64,000 bases of DNA. Source: Oscillospiraceae bacterium (GTDB lineage Bacteria > Bacillota > Clostridia > Oscillospirales > Ruminococcaceae). Positions 42,345 to 50,889 of the stretch are shown piece by piece. Below the pieces are notes generated by a model, which saw only the letters and a program-made list of their open reading frames with translations, had not been told where the DNA came from and did no database searches. The DNA is taken from NCBI GenBank assembly GCA_015066115.1, contig SVOZ01000002.1, forward strand, positions 170,260-234,259, read 5' to 3'. How positions within the stretch are numbered: position 1 is the first letter of the stretch; each line of letters starts with the position of its first letter. Made by a program: the position numbers and the translations under genes.

Positions 42345-42620
42345 TAAAAAACAAAACCCGCCTCAAAGTTTTAGCTTTGAGACGGGTGTAATTTACACTC
42401 GCGGTACCACTCAAATTGCAGCAGAGCTGCCACTCTCGGAATCTATCAATTCCTATGCTTTTACGCAGCAATCACGGGAAACGTCTACTCGCTAAAAAGC
42501 TTTCGGGCTTCCGGCTCGGAAGGGATGGGTTTTATGGCATCTTACTATCGGCTTTCACCAGCCGCCGACTCTCTGCAAGTAAAAAGACCAAACCGTCTTC
42601 GTCACAGCCTTTAAAAACAT
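42345..42620 (-). promoter_or_regulatory. T-box leader with isoleucine specifier (AUC)
   Basis: On the transcript: Stem I with GCAGAGAGUCGGCGGC and GGUGAAAGCCGAU; specifier AUC at 42526-42524 followed by CCUUCCGAGC; T-box bulge UGAGUGGUACCGCG; terminator ACCCGUCUCAAAG / CUUUGAGGCGGGU plus U-rich tail. The base after the specifier is C where most T-boxes have a purine, so the call is slightly weaker than for the other two. It shares long similarity with the Val leader (CCCGUGAUUGCUGCGUAA). Confidence 0.9.
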
Positions 42621-42626
42621 GGACAC

Positions 42627-42655
42627 ATTATAACATAGCAAATTTTTGCTGTCAA
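42627..42655 (-). promoter_or_regulatory. Promoter of the Ile T-box gene
   Basis: -35 TTGACA (42655-42650), 17-bp spacer, -10 TATAAT (42632-42627). It lies about 18 bases after the argF stop, with no terminator between. Confidence 0.85.
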
Positions 42656-42673
42656 TAGTTTTTTAGAAAAAGT

Positions 42674-43657
42674 TTACAGCGTTGCCGCCATAACCGCTTT
42701 TATGGTGTGCATACGGTTTTCTGCCTCGTCAAAAACGATGGATTTATCGCTTTCAAACACCTCATCGGTAACCTCAAGGCTGTCTAAACCGAACTTATCG
42801 TAGATCTGCTTGCCGATGGTGGTTTTAAGGTCGTGGAATGCAGGCAGGCAGTGCATAAACTTACACTGCTCTCCCGCCGCCTTCATAAGCTCAGCGTTTA
42901 CCTGATAAGGCGAAAGCTCTTTTATTCTCTCTGCCCAAACCTCGTCGGGCTCGCCCATTGAGACCCAAACATCAGTATAAATTACATCTGCATTTTTAAC
43001 AGCCTCTTTAGGCTCCTCTATAAATTCCAAAACTGCGCCCGTTTGCTTAGCAATCTCAAGGCAGGTGTCAACAAGTTCTTTATCGGGGAAATATTTCTTG
43101 GGCGCGCAGGCAACAAAATGCATTCCCATTTTTGCACAGCCTACCATAAGTGAGTTACCCATATTATACCGGGCATCGCCCATATAAACGAGCTTTTTGC
43201 CTTTTAGAGAGCCAAAATGCTCCTTTATGGTTAAAAAGTCGGCAAGTATCTGAGTGGGGTGAAACTCATTTGTAAGTCCGTTCCAGACAGGCACGCCTGC
43301 ATATTTCGCAAGCTCCTGCACCTTTTCCTGACCAAATCCTCGGTACTCGATGCCGTCAAACATTCTGCCAAGAACCCTTGCTGTGTCGGCAATGCTTTCC
43401 TTTTTGCCCATCTGAGAGCCCTGAGGTCCCAAATAAACAGGATGCATGCCGAGATCTGCCGCCGCAACCTCAAAGGCGCAACGGGTTCTGGTGCTGTCCT
43501 TTTCAAAAAGCAGTGCTATGCTTTTTCCCTCACAAATTCTGTGGGAAATGCCTGCCTTTTTCTGCTTTTTTAAATCCGACGCATAGTTTATAAGATAGTC
43601 AATTTCCTCGGGGGTAAAATCAAGAAGTTTTAAAAAATGTTTGCCTTTGAGATTCAT
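42674..43657 (-). CDS. argF: Ornithine carbamoyltransferase
   Basis: Makes citrulline from ornithine and carbamoyl phosphate. It has 327 residues: carbamoyl phosphate site STRTRCAF (about 55-62), [12 protein letters not shown] and ornithine site [10 protein letters not shown] near 270. The sequence also matches the catabolic enzyme size, but the place after argD in an arg operon argues for biosynthesis. argG and argH are not in the window. Confidence 0.96.
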   Translation of the reverse strand: MNLKGKHFLKLLDFTPEEIDYLINYASDLKKQKKAGISHRICEGKSIALLFEKDSTRTRCAFEVAAADLGMHPVYLGPQGSQMGKKESIADTARVLGRMFDGIEYRGFGQEKVQELAKYAGVPVWNGLTNEFHPTQILADFLTIKEHFGSLKGKKLVYMGDARYNMGNSLMVGCAKMGMHFVACAPKKYFPDKELVDTCLEIAKQTGAVLEFIEEPKEAVKNADVIYTDVWVSMGEPDEVWAERIKELSPYQVNAELMKAAGEQCKFMHCLPAFHDLKTTIGKQIYDKFGLDSLEVTDEVFESDKSIVFDEAENRMHTIKAVMAATL

Positions 43658-43666
43658 AATTTCCTC

Positions 43667-44833
43667 CTAATTTGCACAAGCGCTTTTTATTATTTCTATT
43701 GCCTCGCAAAGAATATCCATCGGGATATTAAGGGCAGGCAAAAGCCTTACCTTATCCTTCGCGGTTAGACAAAGGACACCGTTTTCTATGCATTTATTCA
43801 CTATATCGCGGGCAGGCTTTGTGGTTTTAATGCCTATCATAAGACCAAGTCCGCTAACGCTCTCAACGCCATCTGCATCTTTAAGCGCATTAAAGATATA
43901 TTCGCTCTTTTGCTTAACCTCTGAAAGAAGAGCCTCGTCAATTCTTGATATAACCGAAATTGCTCCCGCACAGCTTACCGGATTTCCGCCAAAGGTTGAG
44001 CCGTGATCTCCTGCGCCGAGAGTAAACTCCACCTTTTCTCCTAAAAGCGCCGCTCCGAGAGGAAGCCCGCCGCCTATTCCCTTTGCGGTGGTAACAATGT
44101 CTGGCATTATGTCATAATTCATATAGGCATAAAGTTTGCCGCTTCTGCCGTTGCCCGTTTGCACCTCGTCAACAATTAAGAGAATGTCATTTTCCTTTGC
44201 AAACTCGGCAGTTTTCTTAACAAAGTCGCTCTCAAGCGCGATAACTCCGCCCTCGCCCTGCACGCACTCAATCATAATAGCGGCAGTTTTGTGCTCTAAG
44301 GCGGTCTCTTTAAGCGCCTCAAAGTCATTTGCAGGGGTGTGAACAAATCCCTGTGTCAGCGGCTGAAACAGCTCGTGATAGTGCTCCTGTCCTGTTGCGG
44401 CAAGGGTTGTAATAGTTCTGCCGTGAAAGCTATTTTGTAAGGTTATAATTGTATAGTAATCTGCGCCTTTTTTCTCGGCGGCATATTTTCTTGCAGTTTT
44501 TATGGCGCATTCGTTTGCCTCGGCGCCCGAATTTGCAAAGAACACCTTTTTCATGCCTGTCTTTTCGCAGAGAAGCTTTGCAAGAAAAGCGCAAGGCTCT
44601 GTGTAATAAAGGTTTGAGGTGTGCTGTAATTTTGTAAGCTGATTTGTAACAGCCTGTGTCCATTCGGGGTCCGAGATACCAAATGCGGTAACGCCGATGC
44701 CTGTGCCCATATCTATATATCTTTTGCCGTTTACATCAAAAACCTCAGAGCCCATTCCATAGACAAGCTCTACAGGGAAACGGCTGTATGTATTTGCAAT
44801 ATAGGTTTTATCAAGATTTTGAAGCTCGCTCAT
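43667..44833 (-). CDS. argD: Acetylornithine aminotransferase
   Basis: PLP-dependent class III aminotransferase, 388 residues: NSGAEANECAIKTARKYA, NSFHGRT, DEVQTGNGRSGKLYAY and the PLP lysine in DIVTTAKGIGGGLPLGAAL. Part of argC-argJ-argB-argD-argF with 1-bp to 9-bp spacing. Confidence 0.95.
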   Translation of the reverse strand: MSELQNLDKTYIANTYSRFPVELVYGMGSEVFDVNGKRYIDMGTGIGVTAFGISDPEWTQAVTNQLTKLQHTSNLYYTEPCAFLAKLLCEKTGMKKVFFANSGAEANECAIKTARKYAAEKKGADYYTIITLQNSFHGRTITTLAATGQEHYHELFQPLTQGFVHTPANDFEALKETALEHKTAAIMIECVQGEGGVIALESDFVKKTAEFAKENDILLIVDEVQTGNGRSGKLYAYMNYDIMPDIVTTAKGIGGGLPLGAALLGEKVEFTLGAGDHGSTFGGNPVSCAGAISVISRIDEALLSEVKQKSEYIFNALKDADGVESVSGLGLMIGIKTTKPARDIVNKCIENGVLCLTAKDKVRLLPALNIPMDILCEAIEIIKSACAN

Positions 44834-44834
44834 C

Positions 44835-45716
44835 TTATCCTCCTGTTACCATCGTTCCGGCACCCTCGTCTGTTAAAAGCTCCATTAAAATAGAGTGAGG
44901 AACTCTGCCGTCCATAATAACAACATTTTTAACTCCCTCGCGGATCGCCTCAACACAGCATTCCACCTTGGGAATCATTCCGCCCGAAACGATACCGTCC
45001 TCGTAAAGCTTTTTAGCCTCACTGCAGGTTACCTCGGCAATAAGCGTGGACGGGTCGTCCTTGTCCCTTAAAATGCCTGCAATATCGGTCATCATAATAA
45101 GGCGCTCGGCATTAAGTGCGCCTGCAATAAAAGACGCGGCAGTGTCGCCGTTTATGTTATATGTGTTTCCGTTTCTGTCGCAACCGACTGTTGAAATAAC
45201 GGGTATATAGTTTTTCTCAAGAAGGTCGATGACAGGCTTGATGTGTATCTTTGTGATGTCACCAACAAAGCCGAGGCGCTCGTCCTTTTGCTTTGCTTCA
45301 ATGAGCATACCGTCCATTCCCGAAATGCCCATTGCCTTGCCGCCCTTCATTTCAAGAAGGTTTACAAGGGTTTTATTAACCTTTCCTGCAAGCACCATCT
45401 GAACTATATCAACAGTTTCCTTATCGGTTACTCTGAGTCCGTTTACAAACTCGGCCTTTTTACCAAGCCTCTGCATAAGGTCATTAATTTCAGGACCGCC
45501 GCCATGCACAAGAACGATCTTTACGCCGATAAGCCAAAGAAGAACGATATCTTCCATAACCTGCTGTTTCAGGCTTTCGTCTATCATGGCATTTCCGCCG
45601 TATTTAACAACAACTATCTTGCCTGTGTACCTTTTAATATAGGGAAGTGCCGCCGTTAAAACCTCGGCACGCTCTGCATTGGAAAAAAAGTTATGCATTT
45701 TTGTTTCCTCCGACAT
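44835..45716 (-). CDS. argB: Acetylglutamate kinase
   Basis: Phosphorylates N-acetylglutamate. It has 293 residues: VVKYGGNAMID near 34, VLVHGGGPEIN (about 70-80), GKVNKTLVNLL and DRNGNTYNINGDTAASFIAG. The N-terminal extension of about 25 residues before the kinase core suggests the arginine-sensitive hexameric type. It is 1 base from argD and 2 bases from argJ. Confidence 0.96.
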   Translation of the reverse strand: MSEETKMHNFFSNAERAEVLTAALPYIKRYTGKIVVVKYGGNAMIDESLKQQVMEDIVLLWLIGVKIVLVHGGGPEINDLMQRLGKKAEFVNGLRVTDKETVDIVQMVLAGKVNKTLVNLLEMKGGKAMGISGMDGMLIEAKQKDERLGFVGDITKIHIKPVIDLLEKNYIPVISTVGCDRNGNTYNINGDTAASFIAGALNAERLIMMTDIAGILRDKDDPSTLIAEVTCSEAKKLYEDGIVSGGMIPKVECCVEAIREGVKNVVIMDGRVPHSILMELLTDEGAGTMVTGG

Positions 45717-45718
45717 TT

Positions 45719-46933
45719 TTAGGTCCTGTAATCTCCGTTTATCTTAACATAATCATAGGTAAGGTCGCATCCCCAAGCGGTTGCACTTCCCTCACCGGAA
45801 CCTACCGAAATGATAATTTCAATTTCCTTTTCAAGCAGGATCTCTTTTGCCTTTTCCTCAGAAAATTCTATTCCCGCTCCGTTTTTGCAAACATCAATTG
45901 TGCCCTTAATACTCTTAAAGCTAACGTCAACCTTGGAAACATCAACATCAGCTCCGCTATAGCCTATTGCACAAAGCACCCTGCCCCAGTTTGCATCGGC
46001 GCCAAACATTGCCGCTTTTAAAAGGCTTGAGCAGATTACGCTTTTTGCAACTGTTTTGGCGGTCTGTGTATTCTTTGCGCCGCTTACCTTACATTCAAGA
46101 AGCTTGGTAGCGCCCTCGCCGTCACCCGCTATCATTTTGCAAAGGTAAACCGTTACGGTGTTAAGCGCCTTCATAAAGGCTTTAAAATCCTCGCCGTCTG
46201 CTGTTATCTCAGCATTTTCAGCCATACCGTTTGCAAGAACGGTTACCATATCGTTTGTAGAGGTGTCGCCGTCAACGCTTACCATATTAAAGGTGTCGGC
46301 AATATCGGTGCTAAGCGCCTTTTGAAGCATTGCCGAAGAAATTGCCGCATCGGTTGTGATAAAAACAAGCATTGTTGCCATATTGGGATGGATCATTCCG
46401 CTTCCCTTGGCAATTCCGCCGATCTTACAAACTTTTCCGCCGATTTCAAACTCAACGGCAATTTCCTTTTTAACAGTATCGGTTGTCATAATGCCTTCTG
46501 CCGCCGCATCGCCACCGTCTTTTGAAAGACCCTGTACAAGCGCGGGAATTCCCGACTTGATAGGCTCTAAATTTAAGGGCTGACCGATAACGCCTGTTGA
46601 GGCAACAACCATATTATCAGCGCTGATATTAAGGGCATCAGCCATAAGAGCGCTCATTTTTTCGGCTATCTCAACTCCATCGGCATTGCAGGTGTTGGCG
46701 TTTCCGCTATTGCAGATAACCGCCTGTGCCTTGCCGTTTTCAAGATGCTTTTTGGTAACTAAAAGGGGCGCGCCTTTTACTAAATTTGTGGTGTAAACTG
46801 CCGCCGCATTGGCAACCTTTTCGCTGAAAATTAAGGCTAAATCTTTTTTGGTGCGGTTTTTGCGAATTCCGCAGTGCACACCGCTCGCCTTAAATCCTTT
46901 TGCGGCGCAAACGCCGCCCGAAATTATCTTCAT
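45719..46933 (-). CDS. argJ: Glutamate N-acetyltransferase / amino-acid acetyltransferase
   Basis: Transfers the acetyl group from acetylornithine back to glutamate (the cyclic arginine route). It has 404 residues. The autocleavage site is seen as KGSGMIHPNMATMLVFITTD, with the nucleophilic threonine in ATML near residue 190. Having argJ explains the absence of argE and argA here. Confidence 0.96.
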   Translation of the reverse strand: MKIISGGVCAAKGFKASGVHCGIRKNRTKKDLALIFSEKVANAAAVYTTNLVKGAPLLVTKKHLENGKAQAVICNSGNANTCNADGVEIAEKMSALMADALNISADNMVVASTGVIGQPLNLEPIKSGIPALVQGLSKDGGDAAAEGIMTTDTVKKEIAVEFEIGGKVCKIGGIAKGSGMIHPNMATMLVFITTDAAISSAMLQKALSTDIADTFNMVSVDGDTSTNDMVTVLANGMAENAEITADGEDFKAFMKALNTVTVYLCKMIAGDGEGATKLLECKVSGAKNTQTAKTVAKSVICSSLLKAAMFGADANWGRVLCAIGYSGADVDVSKVDVSFKSIKGTIDVCKNGAGIEFSEEKAKEILLEKEIEIIISVGSGEGSATAWGCDLTYDYVKINGDYRT

Positions 46934-46948
46934 AATTAAGTTCCTCCG

Positions 46949-47872
46949 TTAAACAACAAGTCCTGTTTTTTCATCGAGCCCGAGCAGAATGTTCATATTC
47001 TGAATTGCCGCACCCGATGCGCCTTTTCCAAGGTTATCAAATCGGCTTACGAGAATAATTCTCTCATCGTTTCCGCAAACCGTTATCTGCATATCATCTC
47101 TTCCGCTAAATGCCGCCGCCGACAAAAAGCCCTGTTCGTCGGCATTTTCACAAAATGAAACAAGTCCGTTTTTATAATATTCTTTATAGCAGTCTTTAAG
47201 ACTCTCAATTGTGCCTTTAAGCTGGTCTTTAAACAGGCTGATTGTAACTTCCATTCCACTGTAAAAAGGAGCAACTATAGGGCAAAAGGCAGGAAGAAAA
47301 TCAAGTCCGCTTATTTTTGCCATTTCCTTTAAATGCTTATGCTGCTGAGAAAGGCCGTACATTCTCGGCGCCTTTAAAAGCGGCGATAGGTTTTCATCCT
47401 CATATTCGGCTATCATTTTTTTGCCGCCGCCCGAATAGCCTGTAAGCGAGGTGCAGCAGAGCTTTTCGCTTTTATCTATAAGACCGTTTTTCACAAGCGG
47501 CTCAATGAGCGCTATAAATCCGCTTGCGTGACAGCCGGGGTTTGCAACCCTTTTAGAGCTTGCGATTTTTTCTCTCTGCTTTGATAACTCGGCAAAGCCG
47601 TAATCCCACTCATCGTTTGTGCGGTGCGCTGTAGACGTGTCGATAACGGCGGTGTTTTTATTCTCGACAAACGAAACCGACTCTTTTGCCGCCTCATCGG
47701 GAAGGCAAAGAAAAACGATGTCTGCACTATTTATGGCATCATGCCGCGCGCCGCTATCTTTTCTTAAATCTTCGGACAGCTTTATAAGAGACAGGTCTTT
47801 TCTATCACTCAACCGCTCGAAAATTCGCAGGCCTGTGGTGCCGGCGCTTCCGTCTATAAAAACCTTGGTCAT
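46949..47872 (-). CDS. argC: N-acetyl-gamma-glutamyl-phosphate reductase, short form
   Basis: Reduces acetylglutamyl phosphate to the semialdehyde. It has 307 residues from the ATG at 47872, preceded by AAGAGGAAAC; an upstream in-frame start would enter the ARG box region. IDGSAGTTGLRIFERL is the NADP loop and VANPGCHASGFIALIEPLV the catalytic cysteine region. Size and these motifs match the less common second ArgC type rather than the 345-residue B. subtilis type. First gene of the arg operon. Confidence 0.93.
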   Translation of the reverse strand: MTKVFIDGSAGTTGLRIFERLSDRKDLSLIKLSEDLRKDSGARHDAINSADIVFLCLPDEAAKESVSFVENKNTAVIDTSTAHRTNDEWDYGFAELSKQREKIASSKRVANPGCHASGFIALIEPLVKNGLIDKSEKLCCTSLTGYSGGGKKMIAEYEDENLSPLLKAPRMYGLSQQHKHLKEMAKISGLDFLPAFCPIVAPFYSGMEVTISLFKDQLKGTIESLKDCYKEYYKNGLVSFCENADEQGFLSAAAFSGRDDMQITVCGNDERIILVSRFDNLGKGASGAAIQNMNILLGLDEKTGLVV

Positions 47873-47901
47873 AGTAAGTTTCCTCTTTTTATGCATAAAC
47901 T

Positions 47902-47915
47902 TGAATAAATATTCA
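47902..47915. promoter_or_regulatory. ARG box
   Basis: TGAATAAATATTCA, a near-perfect ArgR half-site pair (consensus TGAAT-N4-ATTCA), about 18-30 bases after the predicted argC transcription start, where ArgR/AhrC binding would block the operon. Weaker similar sites are in 48066-48081. Confidence 0.8.
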
Positions 47916-47939
47916 CTTATTTTAAAAACAATATGAATT

Positions 47940-47968
47940 ATTATAAATCTTTGCGGCTCTTTTGTCAA
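47940..47968 (-). promoter_or_regulatory. Promoter of the arg operon
   Basis: -35 TTGACA (47968-47963), 17-bp spacer, -10 TATAAT (47945-47940). Confidence 0.85.
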
Positions 47969-48065
47969 GAATAAATGTGCAAAAACCTGCTTTTATTTTT
48001 ATGTTTTTTTATTTAAAAATCCTTTGCGAAACTTTATTCGTGTTTTTTTGCAAAAAAATGGATTA

Positions 48066-48081
48066 ATATTCATTTATTCAC
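48066..48081. promoter_or_regulatory. Distal ARG-box-like site
   Basis: ATATTCATTTATTCAC contains two ATTCA half sites in direct order (minus strand TGAATAAATGAAT). It lies about 100 bp upstream of the arg -35 box. It could be an auxiliary ArgR site. Confidence 0.4.
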
Positions 48082-48093
48082 TAAAAAATATTC

Positions 48094-48130
48094 AAAAAAA
48101 CAGCCTCTTTTTTTACAAAGAAGCTGTTTT
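48094..48130 (-). terminator. Terminator of the his operon
   Basis: AACAGCUUCUUU / AAAGAGGCUGUU stem followed by a U run, right after the hisIE stop. Confidence 0.9.
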
Positions 48131-48141
48131 GTATCTTTAGA

Positions 48142-48792
48142 TTATTTTGTCATTTTCTCTTGCTTCACCTTGTGGTCAATAACGTGACGAGAAGCAAGCT
48201 CTGCGTGAATATCCTCAAGAGATATGCCCATCTCTATCATAAGCACCATAATGTGATAGGTAAGGTCGGCAATTTCATAAATGGTTTCCTTTTTATCGTC
48301 TGCCTTGGCGGCAATGATGACCTCGGTGTTCTCCTCGCCGACCTTTTTAAGAATCTTGTCAATTCCTTTTTCAAAAAGATAGGTGGTGTAAGAGCCTTCC
48401 TTTTTATCGAGCTTTCTCCCCTTTATAAGCTCCATTAATGCCTCTAACGAAAAAGCGGTGTTCTCCTCGCTTACAAAAAGCGGATTTTCAAAGCAGGACT
48501 CATTTCCTAAGTGGCAGGCAGGGCCGTCGGGCTTTACCTCGATTTTGAGGGCATCCATATCGCAATCGGCAGTAATGGAAACGATGTGCTGATAGTTTCC
48601 GCTGGTTTCGCCTTTGAGCCAAAGCTCATTGCGCGAGCGGCTGAAAAAGCAGGTAAGGCCCTTTTCCATGGAAATTTTAAGGCTTTCCTTGTTCATATAA
48701 GCAAGGGTTAAAAGCTTTTGCGAATCAGCATCCACCACAACCGCAGGAATAAGCCCGTTTTTATCAAATTTAAGATTTTCAATGTTGATCAT
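48142..48792 (-). CDS. hisIE: Phosphoribosyl-AMP cyclohydrolase / phosphoribosyl-ATP pyrophosphatase
   Basis: Second and third steps of histidine synthesis in one chain of 216 residues. HisI part (1 to about 120): [31 protein letters not shown] and [19 protein letters not shown] with the zinc cysteines. HisE part (about 125-216): [20 protein letters not shown] and [14 protein letters not shown]. Last gene of the his operon. Confidence 0.96.
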   Translation of the reverse strand: MINIENLKFDKNGLIPAVVVDADSQKLLTLAYMNKESLKISMEKGLTCFFSRSRNELWLKGETSGNYQHIVSITADCDMDALKIEVKPDGPACHLGNESCFENPLFVSEENTAFSLEALMELIKGRKLDKKEGSYTTYLFEKGIDKILKKVGEENTEVIIAAKADDKKETIYEIADLTYHIMVLMIEMGISLEDIHAELASRHVIDHKVKQEKMTK

Positions 48793-48805
48793 AATCTATC
48801 TCCTT

Positions 48806-49564
48806 TTATATGCGCATAGGGATGCCATTTTCCCTAAGCACCTTTTTAAGCTCTTTAATTTCTACCTCGCCGAAATGGAATATCGAAGCGGCAAGACCTG
48901 CGTCAACCTTTGGAAGCGCTTTAAAAAGCTTTGTAAAATCGTCTATTTTGCCTGCACCGCCCGATGCGATAACGGGAACTGACACAGCATCGCACACAGC
49001 CGATAGCATTTCAAGGTCAAAGCCGCCTTTAACTCCATCGGTGTCAATAGAGTTTACAACAACCTCGCCTGCGCCTTCAGAAACACATCTTCTTATCCAC
49101 TCTATAGCTTCCATTCCTGTGTTTTCTCTGCCGCCCTTTGAAAAGACTCTGAAAACGCCGTCTACTCTTTTTATATCAACAGAGAGCACAACGCACTGGT
49201 CACCGTATCTTTTTGCCGCCTGCGAAACAAGCTGTGGATTTCTTATGGCACCCGAATTTACGCTGACCTTATCGGCGCCGCATTTAAGCACCCTGTCAAA
49301 GTCATCAAGGGTGTTTATGCCGCCGCCGACAGTTAATGGAATAAAAATGGTTTTTGCGACCTCGGTTAAAATATCGGTAAAAAGCCGCCTTCCCTCTGCT
49401 GAGGCGGTTATATCATAAAAAACGAGCTCGTCTGCGCCGTTTTGGCTATAATACCTTGCAAGCTCTACAGGAGAGGAAACATCGGAAAGACCCTCAAAGT
49501 TTACTCCCTTTACCACCCTGCCGTTTTTCACATCGAGGCAGGGAATAATTCTTTTGGTTATCAT
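48806..49564 (-). CDS. hisF: Imidazole glycerol phosphate synthase, cyclase subunit
   Basis: TIM-barrel synthase that works with HisH to form imidazole glycerol phosphate and AICAR. It has 252 residues: RIIPCLDVKNGRVVKGVNFEG with the catalytic aspartate, and the second DTDGVKGGFD. It overlaps the hisA stop by 4 bases. Confidence 0.97.
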   Translation of the reverse strand: MITKRIIPCLDVKNGRVVKGVNFEGLSDVSSPVELARYYSQNGADELVFYDITASAEGRRLFTDILTEVAKTIFIPLTVGGGINTLDDFDRVLKCGADKVSVNSGAIRNPQLVSQAAKRYGDQCVVLSVDIKRVDGVFRVFSKGGRENTGMEAIEWIRRCVSEGAGEVVVNSIDTDGVKGGFDLEMLSAVCDAVSVPVIASGGAGKIDDFTKLFKALPKVDAGLAASIFHFGEVEIKELKKVLRENGIPMRI

Positions 49565-50274
49565 TTTGCCACCTCTACTGCCCTTTTTAAATCAATAGCG
49601 CCTGTGTAATAGGCTTTGCCGATTATTGCGCCGTAAATTCTAAGCTCGGCAAGCTTTTCTACGTCCTCCATGCTCGAAACTCCGCCAGAAGCAATTATAT
49701 CAAGACTGAATTTTTCGGCCATTTCTTTATATAGGGCGTGGTTTGTACCCTGCATGGCTCCGTCCTTTGAAATATCGGTGCAGATAACGGTTTTAACCCC
49801 GATGTTCTGCATTTTAAGGGCAAACTCCATGGCATCTATTTCGCTTTTTTCCATCCAGCCATGGATAGCAACCTTTTTATCCTTTATATCAATGCCGACC
49901 GCTATCTTATCGCCGTATTTTCTAACGGCCTCTATAAGAAAATCCTCATCCTTTACAGCGGCAGTTCCGAGAATAACTCTGTTTACCCCTGCATCAAGAT
50001 ATTTTGAAACGGTCTCACTATTTCTTATTCCGCCGCCTATCTCAACAAAAAGGTTTGTTTGTTGTGCAACTTTTTTAACCGTTTCAAAGTTGGGAGTACT
50101 TCCGTCCTTGGCGCCCTCTAAGTCTACCATATGTATGCAGGTGGCCCCGCACCTTTCAAATTCTTTTGCAACTTCCAAAGGGTTTTCGCTGTAAACAGTC
50201 ATCTTACTGTAGTCGCCTTTATAAAGGCGCACAGCCTTGCCCTCATATAAATCTATTGCAGGAAAAATAAGCAT
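49561..50274 (-). CDS. hisA: ProFAR isomerase
   Basis: Phosphoribosylformimino-AICAR phosphate ribotide isomerase, 237 residues. IFPAIDLYEGKAVRLYKGDY holds the catalytic aspartate, CTDISKDGAMQGTN the second one, and IIASGGVSS is the phosphate loop. Not PriA-like in context: no trp genes are nearby, so a dual function is not suggested. Confidence 0.96.
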   Translation of the reverse strand: MLIFPAIDLYEGKAVRLYKGDYSKMTVYSENPLEVAKEFERCGATCIHMVDLEGAKDGSTPNFETVKKVAQQTNLFVEIGGGIRNSETVSKYLDAGVNRVILGTAAVKDEDFLIEAVRKYGDKIAVGIDIKDKKVAIHGWMEKSEIDAMEFALKMQNIGVKTVICTDISKDGAMQGTNHALYKEMAEKFSLDIIASGGVSSMEDVEKLAELRIYGAIIGKAYYTGAIDLKRAVEVAK

Positions 50275-50277
50275 TTT

Positions 50278-50889
50278 TTAGTTCTCCTTTTCACAAAAAG
50301 CGCGCAAAATATTAAGCCCGACATCGCCGCTCTTTTCGGGATGAAACTGGCATCCGAAAACATTTCCTCTTGCCACGGCCGCTGTTAAGGGTGCGCCGTA
50401 TTCAGAGGTTGCGATAACGTCATCGCAGTTTGCGGCATAAAATGAATGCACAAAGTAAACGTGGTCACCGTTTTTTATGTATTTAAAAAGTGGGCTTTGT
50501 TTTGTAAAATCAAGGGCATTCCAGCCAATGTGCGGGATTTTAAGGTCATTTGGAATAACATCGGAAATAGGCCTTATCTCGCCTGAAATAAGTCCCAAAC
50601 CTTTGTGCTCGCCGTATTCATAGCTTTTTTCCAAAAGAAGCTGCATTCCGAGGCAAATTCCAAGAAGTGCCTTGCCCTCTTTTGCCTGTCCGATAATAAA
50701 TTTATCAAGTCCGTCTGCGCCAAGCTTTTTAGCGGCGTCGGGAAATGCGCCAACGCCGGGCAGGATAATTTTATCCGCATTTTCAAGAACCGCTTTATCC
50801 TTTGTTACAACAGTTTCAACCTTTAAAAAATCAAGCGAGCTTTTGAGCGAAAAGAGGTTACCAACCCCATAGTCTACAATTGCAACCAT
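50278..50889 (-). CDS. hisH: Imidazole glycerol phosphate synthase, glutaminase subunit
   Basis: Class I glutamine amidotransferase, 203 residues. YGVGNLFSLK at the N-terminus, oxyanion strand PGVGAFPDA, nucleophile in LLGICLGMQLL, and the His-Glu pair in FGCQFHPEKSG. It shares one base with the hisB stop. Confidence 0.97.
   Translation of the reverse strand: MVAIVDYGVGNLFSLKSSLDFLKVETVVTKDKAVLENADKIILPGVGAFPDAAKKLGADGLDKFIIGQAKEGKALLGICLGMQLLLEKSYEYGEHKGLGLISGEIRPISDVIPNDLKIPHIGWNALDFTKQSPLFKYIKNGDHVYFVHSFYAANCDDVIATSEYGAPLTAAVARGNVFGCQFHPEKSGDVGLNILRAFCEKEN

Noticed and set aside
48810..49418. 202-codon plus-strand frame inside hisF
   Set aside because: Antisense shadow of hisF: no ribosome site and composition is that of the reverse strand of a real gene.
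49670..50194. 174-codon plus-strand frame inside hisA
   Set aside because: Antisense shadow of a well-supported gene with no start signals.
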